DNA of 64,000 bases, taken from Halocynthiibacter sp049608145. Lineage in GTDB: Bacteria > Pseudomonadota > Alphaproteobacteria > Rhodobacterales > Rhodobacteraceae. The first letter of the stretch is position 1. Each line of letters begins with the position of its first letter. Position numbers and translations under genes: made by a program. Location: NCBI RefSeq assembly GCF_049608145.1, contig NZ_JBMYXF010000006.1, positions 1 to 64,000 of the forward strand, read 5' to 3'. Below the pieces are notes generated by a model that had not been told where the DNA came from, searched no databases, and saw only the letters and a list, made by a program, of their open reading frames with translations. This document shows positions 45,618 through 53,789 of this stretch, one piece after another.

Positions 45618-46064
45618 TTACTTCCCGCGCAGGCGGATCACGACGTCTACTTTGGAGATTTCCATGCCTTCGGGTGCGTCTGGAACGCTGGCCAAAACCA
45701 ACTGATCTGCCGGGGCGTCAGACAGGCGGCCTTCGTCTTCCCAATAGAAATGTGGGTGATCGGTCAGGTTTGTGTCAAAATACGACTTTGACCCATCCAC
45801 CGTGATTTCGCGCAAAACGCCCGCATCACAAAACGCTTTCAACGTGTTGTACACCGTCGCCAAAGACACGGGATCAGCGGAAGATCGGGATGCATCATAC
45901 AGGCTTTCGGCCGTCACGTGACGGTCCTGCCCGTCCCCCACCAGCAGCGTCGCCAAATTCACCCGCTGACGGGTGGGACGCAGACCAGCCTGGGACAACC
46001 AAGTGGTGCTGATATCAATGGCGCTTTGTCTTGCTTCAGGCGGGATTTGCGCTGTCATGGTCAT
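45618..46064 (-). CDS. irr: Irr-type Fur-family iron/heme response regulator
   Basis: A 148-residue Fur-family protein. The N-terminal winged helix contains LRPTRQRVNLATLL near residue 27 and VSLATVYNTLKAFCDAGVL near residue 66. The dimer domain has the DHPHFYWEDEGRLSD stretch near residue 102, the Irr counterpart of the HHHFF heme-binding region. Irr represses or activates iron genes under iron limitation in alphaproteobacteria. It is divergent from fabA, with only about 160 bp between, an arrangement I recall from Rhodobacterales. No ICE-box match clear enough to report was found there. Confidence 0.85.
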   Translation of the reverse strand: MTMTAQIPPEARQSAIDISTTWLSQAGLRPTRQRVNLATLLVGDGQDRHVTAESLYDASRSSADPVSLATVYNTLKAFCDAGVLREITVDGSKSYFDTNLTDHPHFYWEDEGRLSDAPADQLVLASVPDAPEGMEISKVDVVIRLRGK

Positions 46065-46222
46065 AATCTTCTTTGCGAGTTATTCTCATATAGCGCGAAA
46101 GCGGCGGGGAATTCAAACATAATCACCGCATATGTGCCGTAACGGCACCAGTACACTTGCCCTGCCAGGGGCGGCTCTGCTAAATGGGCTTAACCAACAG
46201 TGAATACAAAGGACCGCCATCA

Positions 46223-46732
46223 ATGGCCCAATACCCGAGTAGCTTTGACAAAGACGACCTTCTGAAATGTTCCCGTGGCGAACTATTTGGCCCCGGCAAT
46301 GCCCAGCTGCCCGCGCCGCCCATGCTGATGATGGATCGCATCACCGAGATTTCCGGTGACGGTGGGGCACATGGCAAAGGTCATGTTCTGGCGGAATTCG
46401 ACATCACACCTGATCTGTGGTTCTTTGATTGTCACTTCCCCGGCAACCCAATCATGCCCGGCTGTCTTGGCCTGGATGGTCTGTGGCAGCTGACCGGTTT
46501 CAACCTTGGCTGGCGTGGCTGGTTGGGTCGCGGATATGCGCTTGGCGTTGGCGAAGTGAAGCTGACCGGCATGGTGCGTCCTGACCGTAAGAAACTGACA
46601 TATAAGATTGATTTCACCAAAGCGATCCAGACCCGCCGCCTGACCATGGGTGTTGCAGATGGTATCGTTGAGGCCGACGGCGAAGTGATCTACCAAGTTA
46701 AAGACATGAAAGTTGCCCTTTCGGAAAGCTAA
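46223..46732 (+). CDS. fabA: 3-hydroxydecanoyl-ACP dehydratase/isomerase
   Basis: A 169-residue hot-dog-fold enzyme. The active-site histidine lies in FDCHFPGNPIMPGCLGLD near residue 70, and the second catalytic acid falls in GCLGLDGLWQ. It starts MAQYPSSFDKDDLL, with AAAGGA upstream. FabA dehydrates 3-hydroxydecanoyl-ACP and isomerises it to the cis-3 product, the branch point of unsaturated fatty acid synthesis. It is followed by fabB and fabI in the same direction, so this is an unsaturated fatty-acid operon. Confidence 0.96.
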   Translation: MAQYPSSFDKDDLLKCSRGELFGPGNAQLPAPPMLMMDRITEISGDGGAHGKGHVLAEFDITPDLWFFDCHFPGNPIMPGCLGLDGLWQLTGFNLGWRGWLGRGYALGVGEVKLTGMVRPDRKKLTYKIDFTKAIQTRRLTMGVADGIVEADGEVIYQVKDMKVALSES

Positions 46733-46762
46733 GCTTTTCGGAAATCCACCCTATATATGACG

Positions 46763-46794
46763 TGACTGGGCTGTGAGGCCCGGTCATCGTTTTT
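46763..46794 (+). terminator. Terminator-like hairpin between fabA and fabB
   Basis: TGACTGGGC pairs with GCCCGGTCA (one G-U pair) over a 6-base loop, and TTTTT follows four bases later. It sits 30 bp after fabA and 18 bp before fabB. It could end or attenuate the fabA transcript, lowering fabB and fabI expression. Confidence 0.6.
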
Positions 46795-46811
46795 GAAGAA
46801 GGAGAGCGCCC

Positions 46812-48038
46812 ATGCGCCGAGTAGTCATCACCGGGATGGGCGTTGTGTCCTCCATCGGGAACAACATTTCAGAAGTCACCGACGCCCTGCGCAGCGGGAA
46901 ATCTGGCATTGTGAAAGCCGAAGAATACACCGAAAACGGTTTCCGCAGCCAGATCCACGGCATGCCACAGATCGACGTATCTGAACATATCGACAAGCGT
47001 CAGCTGCGTTTTATGGGCCCCGGTGCGGCCTATAACTATATCGCGATGGAAGAAGCGATTAAGGATTCGGGCCTTGAGGAGAAAGACATCTCCAACGAGC
47101 GCACCGGTCTGGTGATGGGCTCTGGTGGTCCGTCTACGTCGAACTTCTTTGCAGCCCATAACATCGTGAAAGAAAAAGGCGCACCAAAGCGGATGGGCCC
47201 TTTCATGGTGACCCGCTGCATGTCTTCCACGAACTCTGCCTGCCTTGCGACACCGTTTAAAATCAAGGGCGTGAACTATTCTATCACATCCGCCTGCACC
47301 ACTTCTCTGCACTGCATGGGCAACGGTGTTGAGCAGATCCAATTCGGCAAGCAAGACATCGTCTTTGCCGGTGGCGGTGAAGAACTGGACTGGACCCTGT
47401 CTTGCCTGTTCGACGCCATGGGTGCCATGTCTTCCAAATATAACGACACGCCTGAAAAAGCTTCCCGTGCCTTTGACGCGAACCGCGATGGTTTCGTGAT
47501 TGCTGGCGGCGGCGGCGTTGTGGTTCTGGAAGAACTGAACCACGCCCTCGCACGTGGCGCAAAAATCTACGCAGAAGTCACCGGTTACGGCGCGACATCT
47601 GACGGCCACGATATGGTTGCCCCATCTGGTGAAGGCGGAGAGCGTTCCATGCGTCTGGCCATGTCCACCATTGGCGATCGCAAAGTTGGCTATATCAACG
47701 CCCACGGCACATCTACGCCCGCGGGTGACGTGACCGAAGTTGAAGCCGTGCGTCGTGTGTTTGGCGAAGGCAATGTGCCTCCGATCACCTCTACCAAATC
47801 TGTCACTGGACACTGCCTTGGCGGCGCTGGTGTGCAGGAAGCGATCTATTCCCTCATCATGATGGAAAATAAATTCATCGCACCTTCCGCGAACATTGAA
47901 GAACTCGACCCGGCGATCCGCCCCGACGAGATCGCAACCGAGTTCGTGGAAAACGCAGAAATTGATACGGTGATTTCCAACAGCTTCGGCTTTGGCGGCA
48001 CCAATGGCACTGTCGCCATGAGTAAGTACCACGGGTAA
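46812..48038 (+). CDS. fabB: Beta-ketoacyl-ACP synthase I
   Basis: A 408-residue thiolase-fold condensing enzyme. The nucleophile lies in SACTTSLHCMGN (Cys near residue 160), followed by the histidines in INAHGTSTPAGD and TGHCLGG, giving the Cys-His-His triad. The downstream GFGGTNG motif is intact. FabB elongates cis-unsaturated acyl-ACPs. It follows fabA, past a terminator-like hairpin, and precedes fabI by 6 bp. An AAGGAG site precedes the ATG. Confidence 0.95.
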   Translation: MRRVVITGMGVVSSIGNNISEVTDALRSGKSGIVKAEEYTENGFRSQIHGMPQIDVSEHIDKRQLRFMGPGAAYNYIAMEEAIKDSGLEEKDISNERTGLVMGSGGPSTSNFFAAHNIVKEKGAPKRMGPFMVTRCMSSTNSACLATPFKIKGVNYSITSACTTSLHCMGNGVEQIQFGKQDIVFAGGGEELDWTLSCLFDAMGAMSSKYNDTPEKASRAFDANRDGFVIAGGGGVVVLEELNHALARGAKIYAEVTGYGATSDGHDMVAPSGEGGERSMRLAMSTIGDRKVGYINAHGTSTPAGDVTEVEAVRRVFGEGNVPPITSTKSVTGHCLGGAGVQEAIYSLIMMENKFIAPSANIEELDPAIRPDEIATEFVENAEIDTVISNSFGFGGTNGTVAMSKYHG

Positions 48039-48044
48039 ATTGAT

Positions 48045-48833
48045 ATGTCTGAATTGCTAAAAGGAAAACGCGGCCTGATTATGGGTGTCGCGAACGAACG
48101 CTCTATCGCCTGGGGCATTGCCCGCGAAATGGCAGCACAAGGCGCGGAACTGGCGTTTTCCTATCAGGGCGACGCCTTTGGTAAACGGGTTCAACCGCTT
48201 GCTGAAAGTGTTGGGTCTGATATCATGGTTGACGTTGACGTAAATGATGATGCGTCTATGGATGCAGCATTTGCTGTTCTTAAAGAAAAATGGGGCAAGA
48301 TCGATTTTCTCGTGCATGCCATCGCCTATTCCGACAAGAACGAACTGACGGGCCGTTTCATTGATACATCGCGTGAGAATTTCAAAAACTCTATGTGTAT
48401 CAGTTGCTTCTCTCTGATCGAGGTGGCAAAGCGCGCTGCCCCAATGATGACAGACGGCGGCACGATCCTGACCATGACCTACCAAGGGTCCAACCGCGTG
48501 ACGCCATTCTACAACGTCATGGGTGTTGCCAAAGCAGCGTTGGAAAGCTCTGTACGCTACTTGGCAAACGACCTTGGTCCTGAAGGCATTCGCGTCAACG
48601 CGATTTCACCTGGTCCGATGAAAACCCTTGCTGGGGCTGCCATTGGTGGTGCGCGCAAGACCTTCCGCCAAACCGAAGCCAACGCCCCAATGCGTGCGAA
48701 CGCAACACTGGAAAGCATCGGCGGCACAGCTGTCTATCTGGCATCTGATTACGGCAAATGCACCTCTGGTGAGATCATCACCGTCGATGGCGGCTATCAC
48801 GTGCTGGGCATGCCCCAAAGTGAAAACCTGTAA
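48045..48833 (+). CDS. fabI: Enoyl-ACP reductase (NADH), FabI type
   Basis: A 262-residue short-chain dehydrogenase-like enzyme. The N-terminal GVANERSIAWGIA motif (residues 14-26) binds NADH in the FabI manner. The catalytic region reads TYQGSNRVTPFYNVMGVAKAALE near residue 145, with two tyrosines and a lysine in the Y-x9-Y-x6-K pattern. It reduces enoyl-ACP at the end of each elongation cycle. It is the last gene of the fab operon, followed by a hairpin. Confidence 0.95.
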   Translation: MSELLKGKRGLIMGVANERSIAWGIAREMAAQGAELAFSYQGDAFGKRVQPLAESVGSDIMVDVDVNDDASMDAAFAVLKEKWGKIDFLVHAIAYSDKNELTGRFIDTSRENFKNSMCISCFSLIEVAKRAAPMMTDGGTILTMTYQGSNRVTPFYNVMGVAKAALESSVRYLANDLGPEGIRVNAISPGPMKTLAGAAIGGARKTFRQTEANAPMRANATLESIGGTAVYLASDYGKCTSGEIITVDGGYHVLGMPQSENL

Positions 48834-48840
48834 AAAAGCA

Positions 48841-48869
48841 GGCCCGGGAACCTCTCTGGTTTCCGGGCC
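48841..48869. terminator. Hairpin between convergent fabI and CDF genes
   Basis: GGCCCGGGAACC pairs with GGTTTCCGGGCC (12 bp with one G-U) over a TCTCT loop. The T run is weak on both strands. It lies between convergent genes, so it may serve both. Confidence 0.65.
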
Positions 48870-48891
48870 GCTTCTGCAAGATGATGATTTC

Positions 48892-49527
48892 TTATGCTTG
48901 CATATGGTCATGTAAGGATGCGTCTGAACGTTCCCGCATCGCCTGCTGAATGATCTGAAAAGCTGAAGACAGAAACAGACCGGCCATAATTCCAGCAACA
49001 ATCAGATCAGGCCACCCTGTCGCCGTCCCCCATACCCCGAAGGCTGCAAACATGACCGCAACGTTGCCGATTGCGTCATTGCGTGAACACAACCAGACTG
49101 ACCGCACATTTGCATCGCCATCTTTATAACGCACGAGGATCAAGACGCTGGCCAGATTGGCAGTTAACGCCAGAAACCCAACCACGCCCATAATTTCCGC
49201 TGCAGGCACACCGACATAGAACACACGATACAGGGTTGATCCGAACACCCAGATCCCCATCGCCAGCAGGCTAACCCCTTTGGCAAGTGCTGCATTCCCC
49301 CGCACCCGCAAGGATGTTCCAATGACGGCCAGCGAAATACCATAGGTCAGGGAATCCCCGAGAAAATCTAGCGCATCGGCCTGCAATGCCTGTGATTTTG
49401 CCAAATGCCCTGCGATCACCTCTACAAAGAACATCACTGCGTTTATCGCAATAACGATCCAAAGCCGTCGTTTATAATCGTTTGAGACACCGTCAAACTT
49501 TGCTTCATGTCCACAGCAACCAGCCAT
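48892..49527 (-). CDS. Cation diffusion facilitator-like metal transporter
   Basis: A 211-residue membrane protein of the CDF fold with about six segments, lacking a long C-terminal cytoplasmic domain. The N-terminus carries a metal-binding CCGHEAKFD stretch. Segment 2 reads LQADALDFLGDSLTYGISL near residue 49, with the usual CDF histidine replaced (ADALDFLGD). Segment 5 has SRNDAIGNVAVM. The D-x3-D pair in segments 2 and 5 is in place for zinc-, cobalt- or cadmium-type transport. A perfect AAGGAG precedes the ATG. It is divergent from a MerR regulator over an ideal MerR operator. Confidence 0.82.
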   Translation of the reverse strand: MAGCCGHEAKFDGVSNDYKRRLWIVIAINAVMFFVEVIAGHLAKSQALQADALDFLGDSLTYGISLAVIGTSLRVRGNAALAKGVSLLAMGIWVFGSTLYRVFYVGVPAAEIMGVVGFLALTANLASVLILVRYKDGDANVRSVWLCSRNDAIGNVAVMFAAFGVWGTATGWPDLIVAGIMAGLFLSSAFQIIQQAMRERSDASLHDHMQA

Positions 49528-49556
49528 GCGAATCTCCTTTAGACTTCATGGCATCT

Positions 49557-49587
49557 GATATAGAACCTCTAGTAACTATAGGTTCAA
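49557..49587 (-). promoter_or_regulatory. MerR-type promoter and operator of the CDF gene
   Basis: On the minus strand TTGAAC (49582-49587) and TATATC (49557-49562) are separated by 19 bp. The spacer holds the dyad GAACCTCTA-GTAAC-TATAGGTTC (49563-49585) with one mismatch. The MerR gene starts 10 bp away on the other strand, so binding would also control the regulator itself. Confidence 0.9.
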
Positions 49588-49597
49588 GAGGTTTTAT

Positions 49598-50014
49598 ATG
49601 TATTCGATCGGCATGTTATCAACGCGGACAAATGTGAAGGTCCCGACCATTCGCTATTATGAACAAGTTGGCCTGTTGGAAGAGGCCGGGCGCACCGAAG
49701 GAAATCAGCGACGGTATGGCCCAGCCGAACTGGAACGCTTGACGTTCATCAAACATGCCCGCGACCTGGGGTTTCCAATTGGCGCAATCTCAGCTCTCAT
49801 TTCATTGCAAAACCATCCTGACAGATCCTGTGCCGAAGCCAACGCGATTGCACACCAACAGTTGGCCGATGTTCGGGAAAAGATCGCTGGCCTGAAACGC
49901 CTAGAACAAGAGCTTTCAAGGATAGCAACGGGATGCACCAGTGATGGTCAGGCCGGTGAATGTTACGTTTTGGCCTCTCTTTCTGATCACTCTCGGTGTG
50001 AGCATGGCCATTAG
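49598..50014 (+). CDS. MerR-family metal-responsive regulator
   Basis: A 138-residue MerR protein. The HTH reads VKVPTIRYYEQVGLLEEAGRT near residue 14, followed by the dimer helix. The C-terminal tail is metal-binding: CTSDGQAGECYVL near residue 113 and a final CEHGH, giving Cys and His ligands in a layout of the ZntR/CadR/cobalt-sensor group. It is divergent from a CDF exporter and shares an over-spaced promoter with it. The metal is probably zinc, cobalt or cadmium; the exact one cannot be told. Confidence 0.85.
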   Translation: MYSIGMLSTRTNVKVPTIRYYEQVGLLEEAGRTEGNQRRYGPAELERLTFIKHARDLGFPIGAISALISLQNHPDRSCAEANAIAHQQLADVREKIAGLKRLEQELSRIATGCTSDGQAGECYVLASLSDHSRCEHGH

Positions 50015-50112
50015 GCCTATTTGTGCCAGACCATAACGATCCCCCTTCCCCCGGAAACCGGTCTTTCCCTTCCGGCCACTCTGTGCCACCTTCCACGTGA
50101 AGGGAAATCACG

Positions 50113-50799
50113 ATGCCAATCACCACCTGTATCTTTGACGCCTACGGAACCCTCTTTGATGTCAACGCGGCGGCGCGGGCCGCAGCACAGGAACCCGGAA
50201 ATGAAACCCTGGCCCGATGCTGGCAGCAGCTGGCTGCGGACTGGCGGGCAAAGCAGCTAGAATACACCTGGCTGCGGGCCCTGGCCGATACCCATGACGA
50301 TTTCTGGAAAGTGACACAGGACGGGTTGGACTGGGCGATGGAGAAACATGGGCTGAAGGGGGATGGGTTGCGTGCGCGCCTGATGCAACTTTATGCAGAG
50401 CTTTCCGCATATCCAGAAGTTCAGGAAATGTTAAAAACCTTAAAGAACGCCGGATATAAACTTGCCATTCTTTCAAATGGCGAACCGAAAATGCTGCAAA
50501 GCGCGATGGACAGCGCCGGGATCTCTGATCTGTTGGATGACTGCCTGTCTGTTGAAAATGTCGGCGTTTATAAACCTCATGCGCGGGTCTATGATATGGT
50601 TGGTGATCGCTTTGGCTGCGACAATGATCAGGTGCTGTTTGTGTCCTCTAACGGGTGGGACGCGGCCTGTGCCACAGGCTATGGGTTTCAGACGGCCTGG
50701 GTCAATCGCATGGGCCTGCCGGTGGATCGCATGCCTTGGACTCCGAAACACATCCTGAATGACCTAAAAACAATCCCTGAATTGGCGAAATCCCTGTGA
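50113..50799 (+). CDS. Haloacid dehalogenase type II (HAD superfamily)
   Basis: A 228-residue HAD protein. Motif I reads CIFDAYGTLFDVN with the nucleophile Asp near residue 9, in the form of L-2-haloacid dehalogenases. Motif II is LSNGEPKML near residue 118, motif III YKPHARVYD with Lys near residue 152, and SSNGWDAACATGYG near residue 177 replaces the usual second Asp pair as in true dehalogenases. It probably hydrolyses (S)-2-haloacids to 2-hydroxyacids, a fit for a marine organism. Its stop overlaps the next start (GTGA), opening a five-gene operon. Confidence 0.85.
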   Translation: MPITTCIFDAYGTLFDVNAAARAAAQEPGNETLARCWQQLAADWRAKQLEYTWLRALADTHDDFWKVTQDGLDWAMEKHGLKGDGLRARLMQLYAELSAYPEVQEMLKTLKNAGYKLAILSNGEPKMLQSAMDSAGISDLLDDCLSVENVGVYKPHARVYDMVGDRFGCDNDQVLFVSSNGWDAACATGYGFQTAWVNRMGLPVDRMPWTPKHILNDLKTIPELAKSL

Positions 50800-51623
50800 A
50801 TACACATTACTACACAACATCCGACGGCATTCAGGTTGGTTATTCAGATGAAGGCGAAGGCGCGCCTTTGCTTCTGCTTTCGGGACTGACACGCAATGCA
50901 AAAGACTTTAACCATCTGGTGCCACATCTGACAGGTTATCGCGTGATCCGGCCTGATTATCGGGGGCGCGGACGGTCAGATCATGCCCCTTATCAGACTT
51001 ACACAGTCGAGATCGAAGCCCGTGATCAGCTCGAACTTCTGGATCATCTGGGTTTGGATCAGGTGGCGATCATCGGAACTTCCCGTGGCGGGCTGATTGC
51101 CATGCTTTTGGCCGCAATTGCAAAACATAGACTGACCGGCGTTTGCCTAAATGACATTGGCCCGGAAATCGCGGCAAGCGGGCGCAAATACATCATGACC
51201 TATCTGGGCCGTCGGCCACCGCAGAAATCTTATGAAGATGCGGCCAAGGTCCGTGCCGAGCATTTCATCGACTTCCCCAATGTACCCATGTCACGCTGGC
51301 TGGAAGAGGTGCAAAACCAATTTACCCTGTCTGATCGCGGCCTTGAAATTATGTATGACCGCAAACTAAGAGATGCGGTTGGCAAAGGGTTGAAAACAAC
51401 GGAACAGCCGGATCTGTGGCCACTATTTGACGCGTTAGATAGCCTGCCTCTGGCCCTGTTGCGGGGGGCAAATTCTAACTTATTGTCGGAAGAATGTGCA
51501 CAGGGCATGCAACGCCGCCGCCCGGATATGCTTTTCGCAAATATACCGGATCGGGGCCATGTTCCGTTTCTAGATGAGGCTGAAAGCCTTGATGTAATTC
51601 ACCAATTTCTAAGGATGATCTGA
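50796..51623 (+). CDS. Alpha/beta hydrolase
   Basis: A 275-residue alpha/beta hydrolase. The nucleophile elbow is GTSRGGLIAM near residue 90 with the serine at its centre. The oxyanion strand LLLLSGLTRNAKDF lies near residue 25, and the acid and histidine fall late, with PDRGHVPFLDE near residue 250. The substrate is unknown. The GTG start overlaps the preceding HAD stop (GTGA), and its stop overlaps the next start (TGATG), so it is translationally coupled on both sides. Confidence 0.85.
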   Translation: MNTHYYTTSDGIQVGYSDEGEGAPLLLLSGLTRNAKDFNHLVPHLTGYRVIRPDYRGRGRSDHAPYQTYTVEIEARDQLELLDHLGLDQVAIIGTSRGGLIAMLLAAIAKHRLTGVCLNDIGPEIAASGRKYIMTYLGRRPPQKSYEDAAKVRAEHFIDFPNVPMSRWLEEVQNQFTLSDRGLEIMYDRKLRDAVGKGLKTTEQPDLWPLFDALDSLPLALLRGANSNLLSEECAQGMQRRRPDMLFANIPDRGHVPFLDEAESLDVIHQFLRMI

Positions 51624-52591
51624 TGGTCACTTACGCTGATATCAAAGCTGCACAACAACGTCTGATGGGCCAATCCCGCCACACGCCCCTGCTGTCATCC
51701 CCCTTTCTGGATGAAATCGCCGGACGCAGGATCTTTGTGAAACCGGAATGTTTGCAACATACTGGCTCGTTCAAATTTCGTGGGGCTTGGTCTGCGGTTT
51801 CTGCCCTTCCAGAAGAACAACGCAAAAACGGCGTCATCGCTTTTTCATCCGGCAACCACGCCCAAGGCGTGGCGCTGGCCGCTGCGCGCCATGGTATCCC
51901 GTCTGTGATCATCATGCCGAAAAACGCCCCTGCCCTGAAGATCGCCAACACCCGCGCCCTGGGGGCGGAAGTTGTGTTGTATGACCGCGCGACAGAAGCA
52001 CGCGAAGAAATCGGTGATCGTCTATCCTCCGAACGCGGCCTGACCCTGATCAAACCCTATGATGAACCCATGGTCATTGCGGGCCAAGGCACCACGGGCC
52101 TTGAGATCGCCGCTGATTGTGAAGCACGTGATGCTGAGGTCCTGGTGCCTTGCGGTGGTGGCGGGCTGACCTCTGGTATCTCTCTGGCCCTTGCGCAGGA
52201 AGCCCCCAACATGCGGGTGCGCCCTTGCGAACCGGAAGGGTTTGACGACACCGCACGGTCGCTGGCATCCGGCCAGATTGAACAGAATGCGAAACCGGAA
52301 GGGTCCATTTGTGACGCGATTGTCACCCCTGCCCCCGGCGAAATCACCTTCCCGATTATGCAAAAAAACTGTGGCGCTGGGATTGTGGTCACGGATGAGG
52401 AATGCCTGCGTGCCATGGCGCTTGCCTTTCTGCGCCTGAAAATTGTGATTGAACCCGGCGGCGCAACTTCCCTTGCAGCCGCCCTGTTTCACGGCGATAA
52501 ATTAACCAAAGATACTGCCGTTTGTGTGGCTTCGGGTGGCAATGTCGACCCAGCCATGTTTGCCCGCGCCTTAGATACACTGGAGAGCTGA
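51623..52591 (+). CDS. Threonine/serine dehydratase (PLP)
   Basis: A 322-residue fold type II PLP enzyme. The PLP lysine lies in SFKFRGAWSAV near residue 50, and the tetraglycine phosphate loop reads PCGGGGLTSGI near residue 177. It resembles catabolic threonine or serine dehydratase and serine racemase, lacking the C-terminal regulatory ACT domain of IlvA. It deaminates Thr or Ser (or a hydroxy-amino acid) to a 2-keto acid. It is third in a compact operon; the next gene starts one base after its stop. Confidence 0.85.
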   Translation: MVTYADIKAAQQRLMGQSRHTPLLSSPFLDEIAGRRIFVKPECLQHTGSFKFRGAWSAVSALPEEQRKNGVIAFSSGNHAQGVALAAARHGIPSVIIMPKNAPALKIANTRALGAEVVLYDRATEAREEIGDRLSSERGLTLIKPYDEPMVIAGQGTTGLEIAADCEARDAEVLVPCGGGGLTSGISLALAQEAPNMRVRPCEPEGFDDTARSLASGQIEQNAKPEGSICDAIVTPAPGEITFPIMQKNCGAGIVVTDEECLRAMALAFLRLKIVIEPGGATSLAAALFHGDKLTKDTAVCVASGGNVDPAMFARALDTLES

Positions 52592-52592
52592 T

Positions 52593-53789
52593 ATGCCCCG
52601 ATTTACGATTGCTTCTTTTAACGTCAAAAACCTGATTGGTGCTGATCAGGAATATTATCGTTTCGAAAAATACACCCCCGAAGAACACGCCTGGAAGGAA
52701 GACTGGTTGGCGGATCAGGTTCTGTCTCTGGACGCGGATGTGGTTGGCTTTCAAGAAATTTTCGAAGAAGACGCCCTGCGCGCGGTGATTGCCGAGGCTG
52801 ATAAACGCGGCGAAGCATCCAACGAAAGTGCGATCCCGGATCGTTCCAAACGGTATGCAAAGAAGGCGATCTTTCGAAAGCTGGCCTATGCGCCCTACGG
52901 TAAAAATGCGGCCTTGGCTTTTGCGGCGAACGTGAATGACGGCGCACCCGGTGAACGCCGCCCTGGCGTTGCTGTGCTATCGCGCATGGGTTTTGTTGGG
53001 GACCCCGAGGTGATCCAGCAACTGCCGGAACCGCTGGATATTGAATTTGGCGGTCTGGCAGATGGGGATGGTGGATCTTTCCGCATTTCCCGTCTGTCGC
53101 GCCCTGTGTTGAAGGTCCGTATTCCTGTTGGAGATCAGGTTGTGACAGTGTTCAATTGTCACCTGAAATCCAAGCTGGGCGAATTTAAACGGCCCGAAGG
53201 CGCGGATTTCGCGCCCGAAGCAGATCTTCTGTCCTATGATGCCGCCGGGCGTGCCCTTGGGGCCCTGCGTGCGGGCCTGCGCCGTATGGCAGAGGCCTGG
53301 GTTTTGCGCAACGAGATCGTGCAAGAACTGACTGCAGGCAATCCGGTGATGGTTCTGGGCGATTTCAACGACAGTGAACATGCGGTCAGCAGTGAAATCA
53401 TCTCGGGCGAGGCCCCGTTCAAGAATTATTCTTGGATGCGCCGCCATGATGCCGACCGGGCAAATGAACGCTATTCCCGCGATCAGAATGAGCAAATCCA
53501 AAAAGCGATTACATCCATGCGCCTGCATTCTGCTGAAAAGCTGTTTGTGCGCAAATCTCTGCGTGACATGGTGTATACCTCTGCCTTTGGCGGGGTGTTT
53601 GAAAGCATCGACCAAATTTTGATGAGCCACCATTTCCTGCCTGAAAACCCGGGTGCCATTGGCGAGATGGAATATTTCTCGGTCCTCAATGATCATCTGA
53701 CCGATGGTTCACATGCGGAAGCCCCTTACAACAAGCTGGCCTCTGACCACGGGCAGATCATGGCACATATGCAGATCGGCGAGGACTGA
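52593..53789 (+). CDS. Endonuclease/exonuclease/phosphatase family protein
   Basis: A 398-residue EEP-family hydrolase. The N-terminal SFNVKNLIG (Asn near residue 9) and VVGFQEIFEED (metal-binding Glu near residue 54) start the fold. NCHLKSKLG near residue 186, VLGDFNDSEHA near residue 253 and SDHGQIMA near residue 388 supply the remaining catalytic residues. Family members cleave nucleic acids or phosphodiesters. It has no signal peptide. Its stop overlaps the next start. Its role beside a dehalogenase and dehydratase is unexplained. Confidence 0.82.
   Translation: MPRFTIASFNVKNLIGADQEYYRFEKYTPEEHAWKEDWLADQVLSLDADVVGFQEIFEEDALRAVIAEADKRGEASNESAIPDRSKRYAKKAIFRKLAYAPYGKNAALAFAANVNDGAPGERRPGVAVLSRMGFVGDPEVIQQLPEPLDIEFGGLADGDGGSFRISRLSRPVLKVRIPVGDQVVTVFNCHLKSKLGEFKRPEGADFAPEADLLSYDAAGRALGALRAGLRRMAEAWVLRNEIVQELTAGNPVMVLGDFNDSEHAVSSEIISGEAPFKNYSWMRRHDADRANERYSRDQNEQIQKAITSMRLHSAEKLFVRKSLRDMVYTSAFGGVFESIDQILMSHHFLPENPGAIGEMEYFSVLNDHLTDGSHAEAPYNKLASDHGQIMAHMQIGED

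Noticed and set aside
46065..46222. Irr-binding ICE-type box between irr and fabA
   Set aside because: GAGTTATTCTC-like sequence is present, but it does not match an ICE motif closely enough on inspection. It would need a motif scan over several genomes.
46869..48032. Open frame of about 387 codons on the minus strand opposite fabB
   Set aside because: It lies wholly inside fabB, which is intact and has all catalytic residues. The translation is unusually rich in His, Phe and Gly and has no family features.
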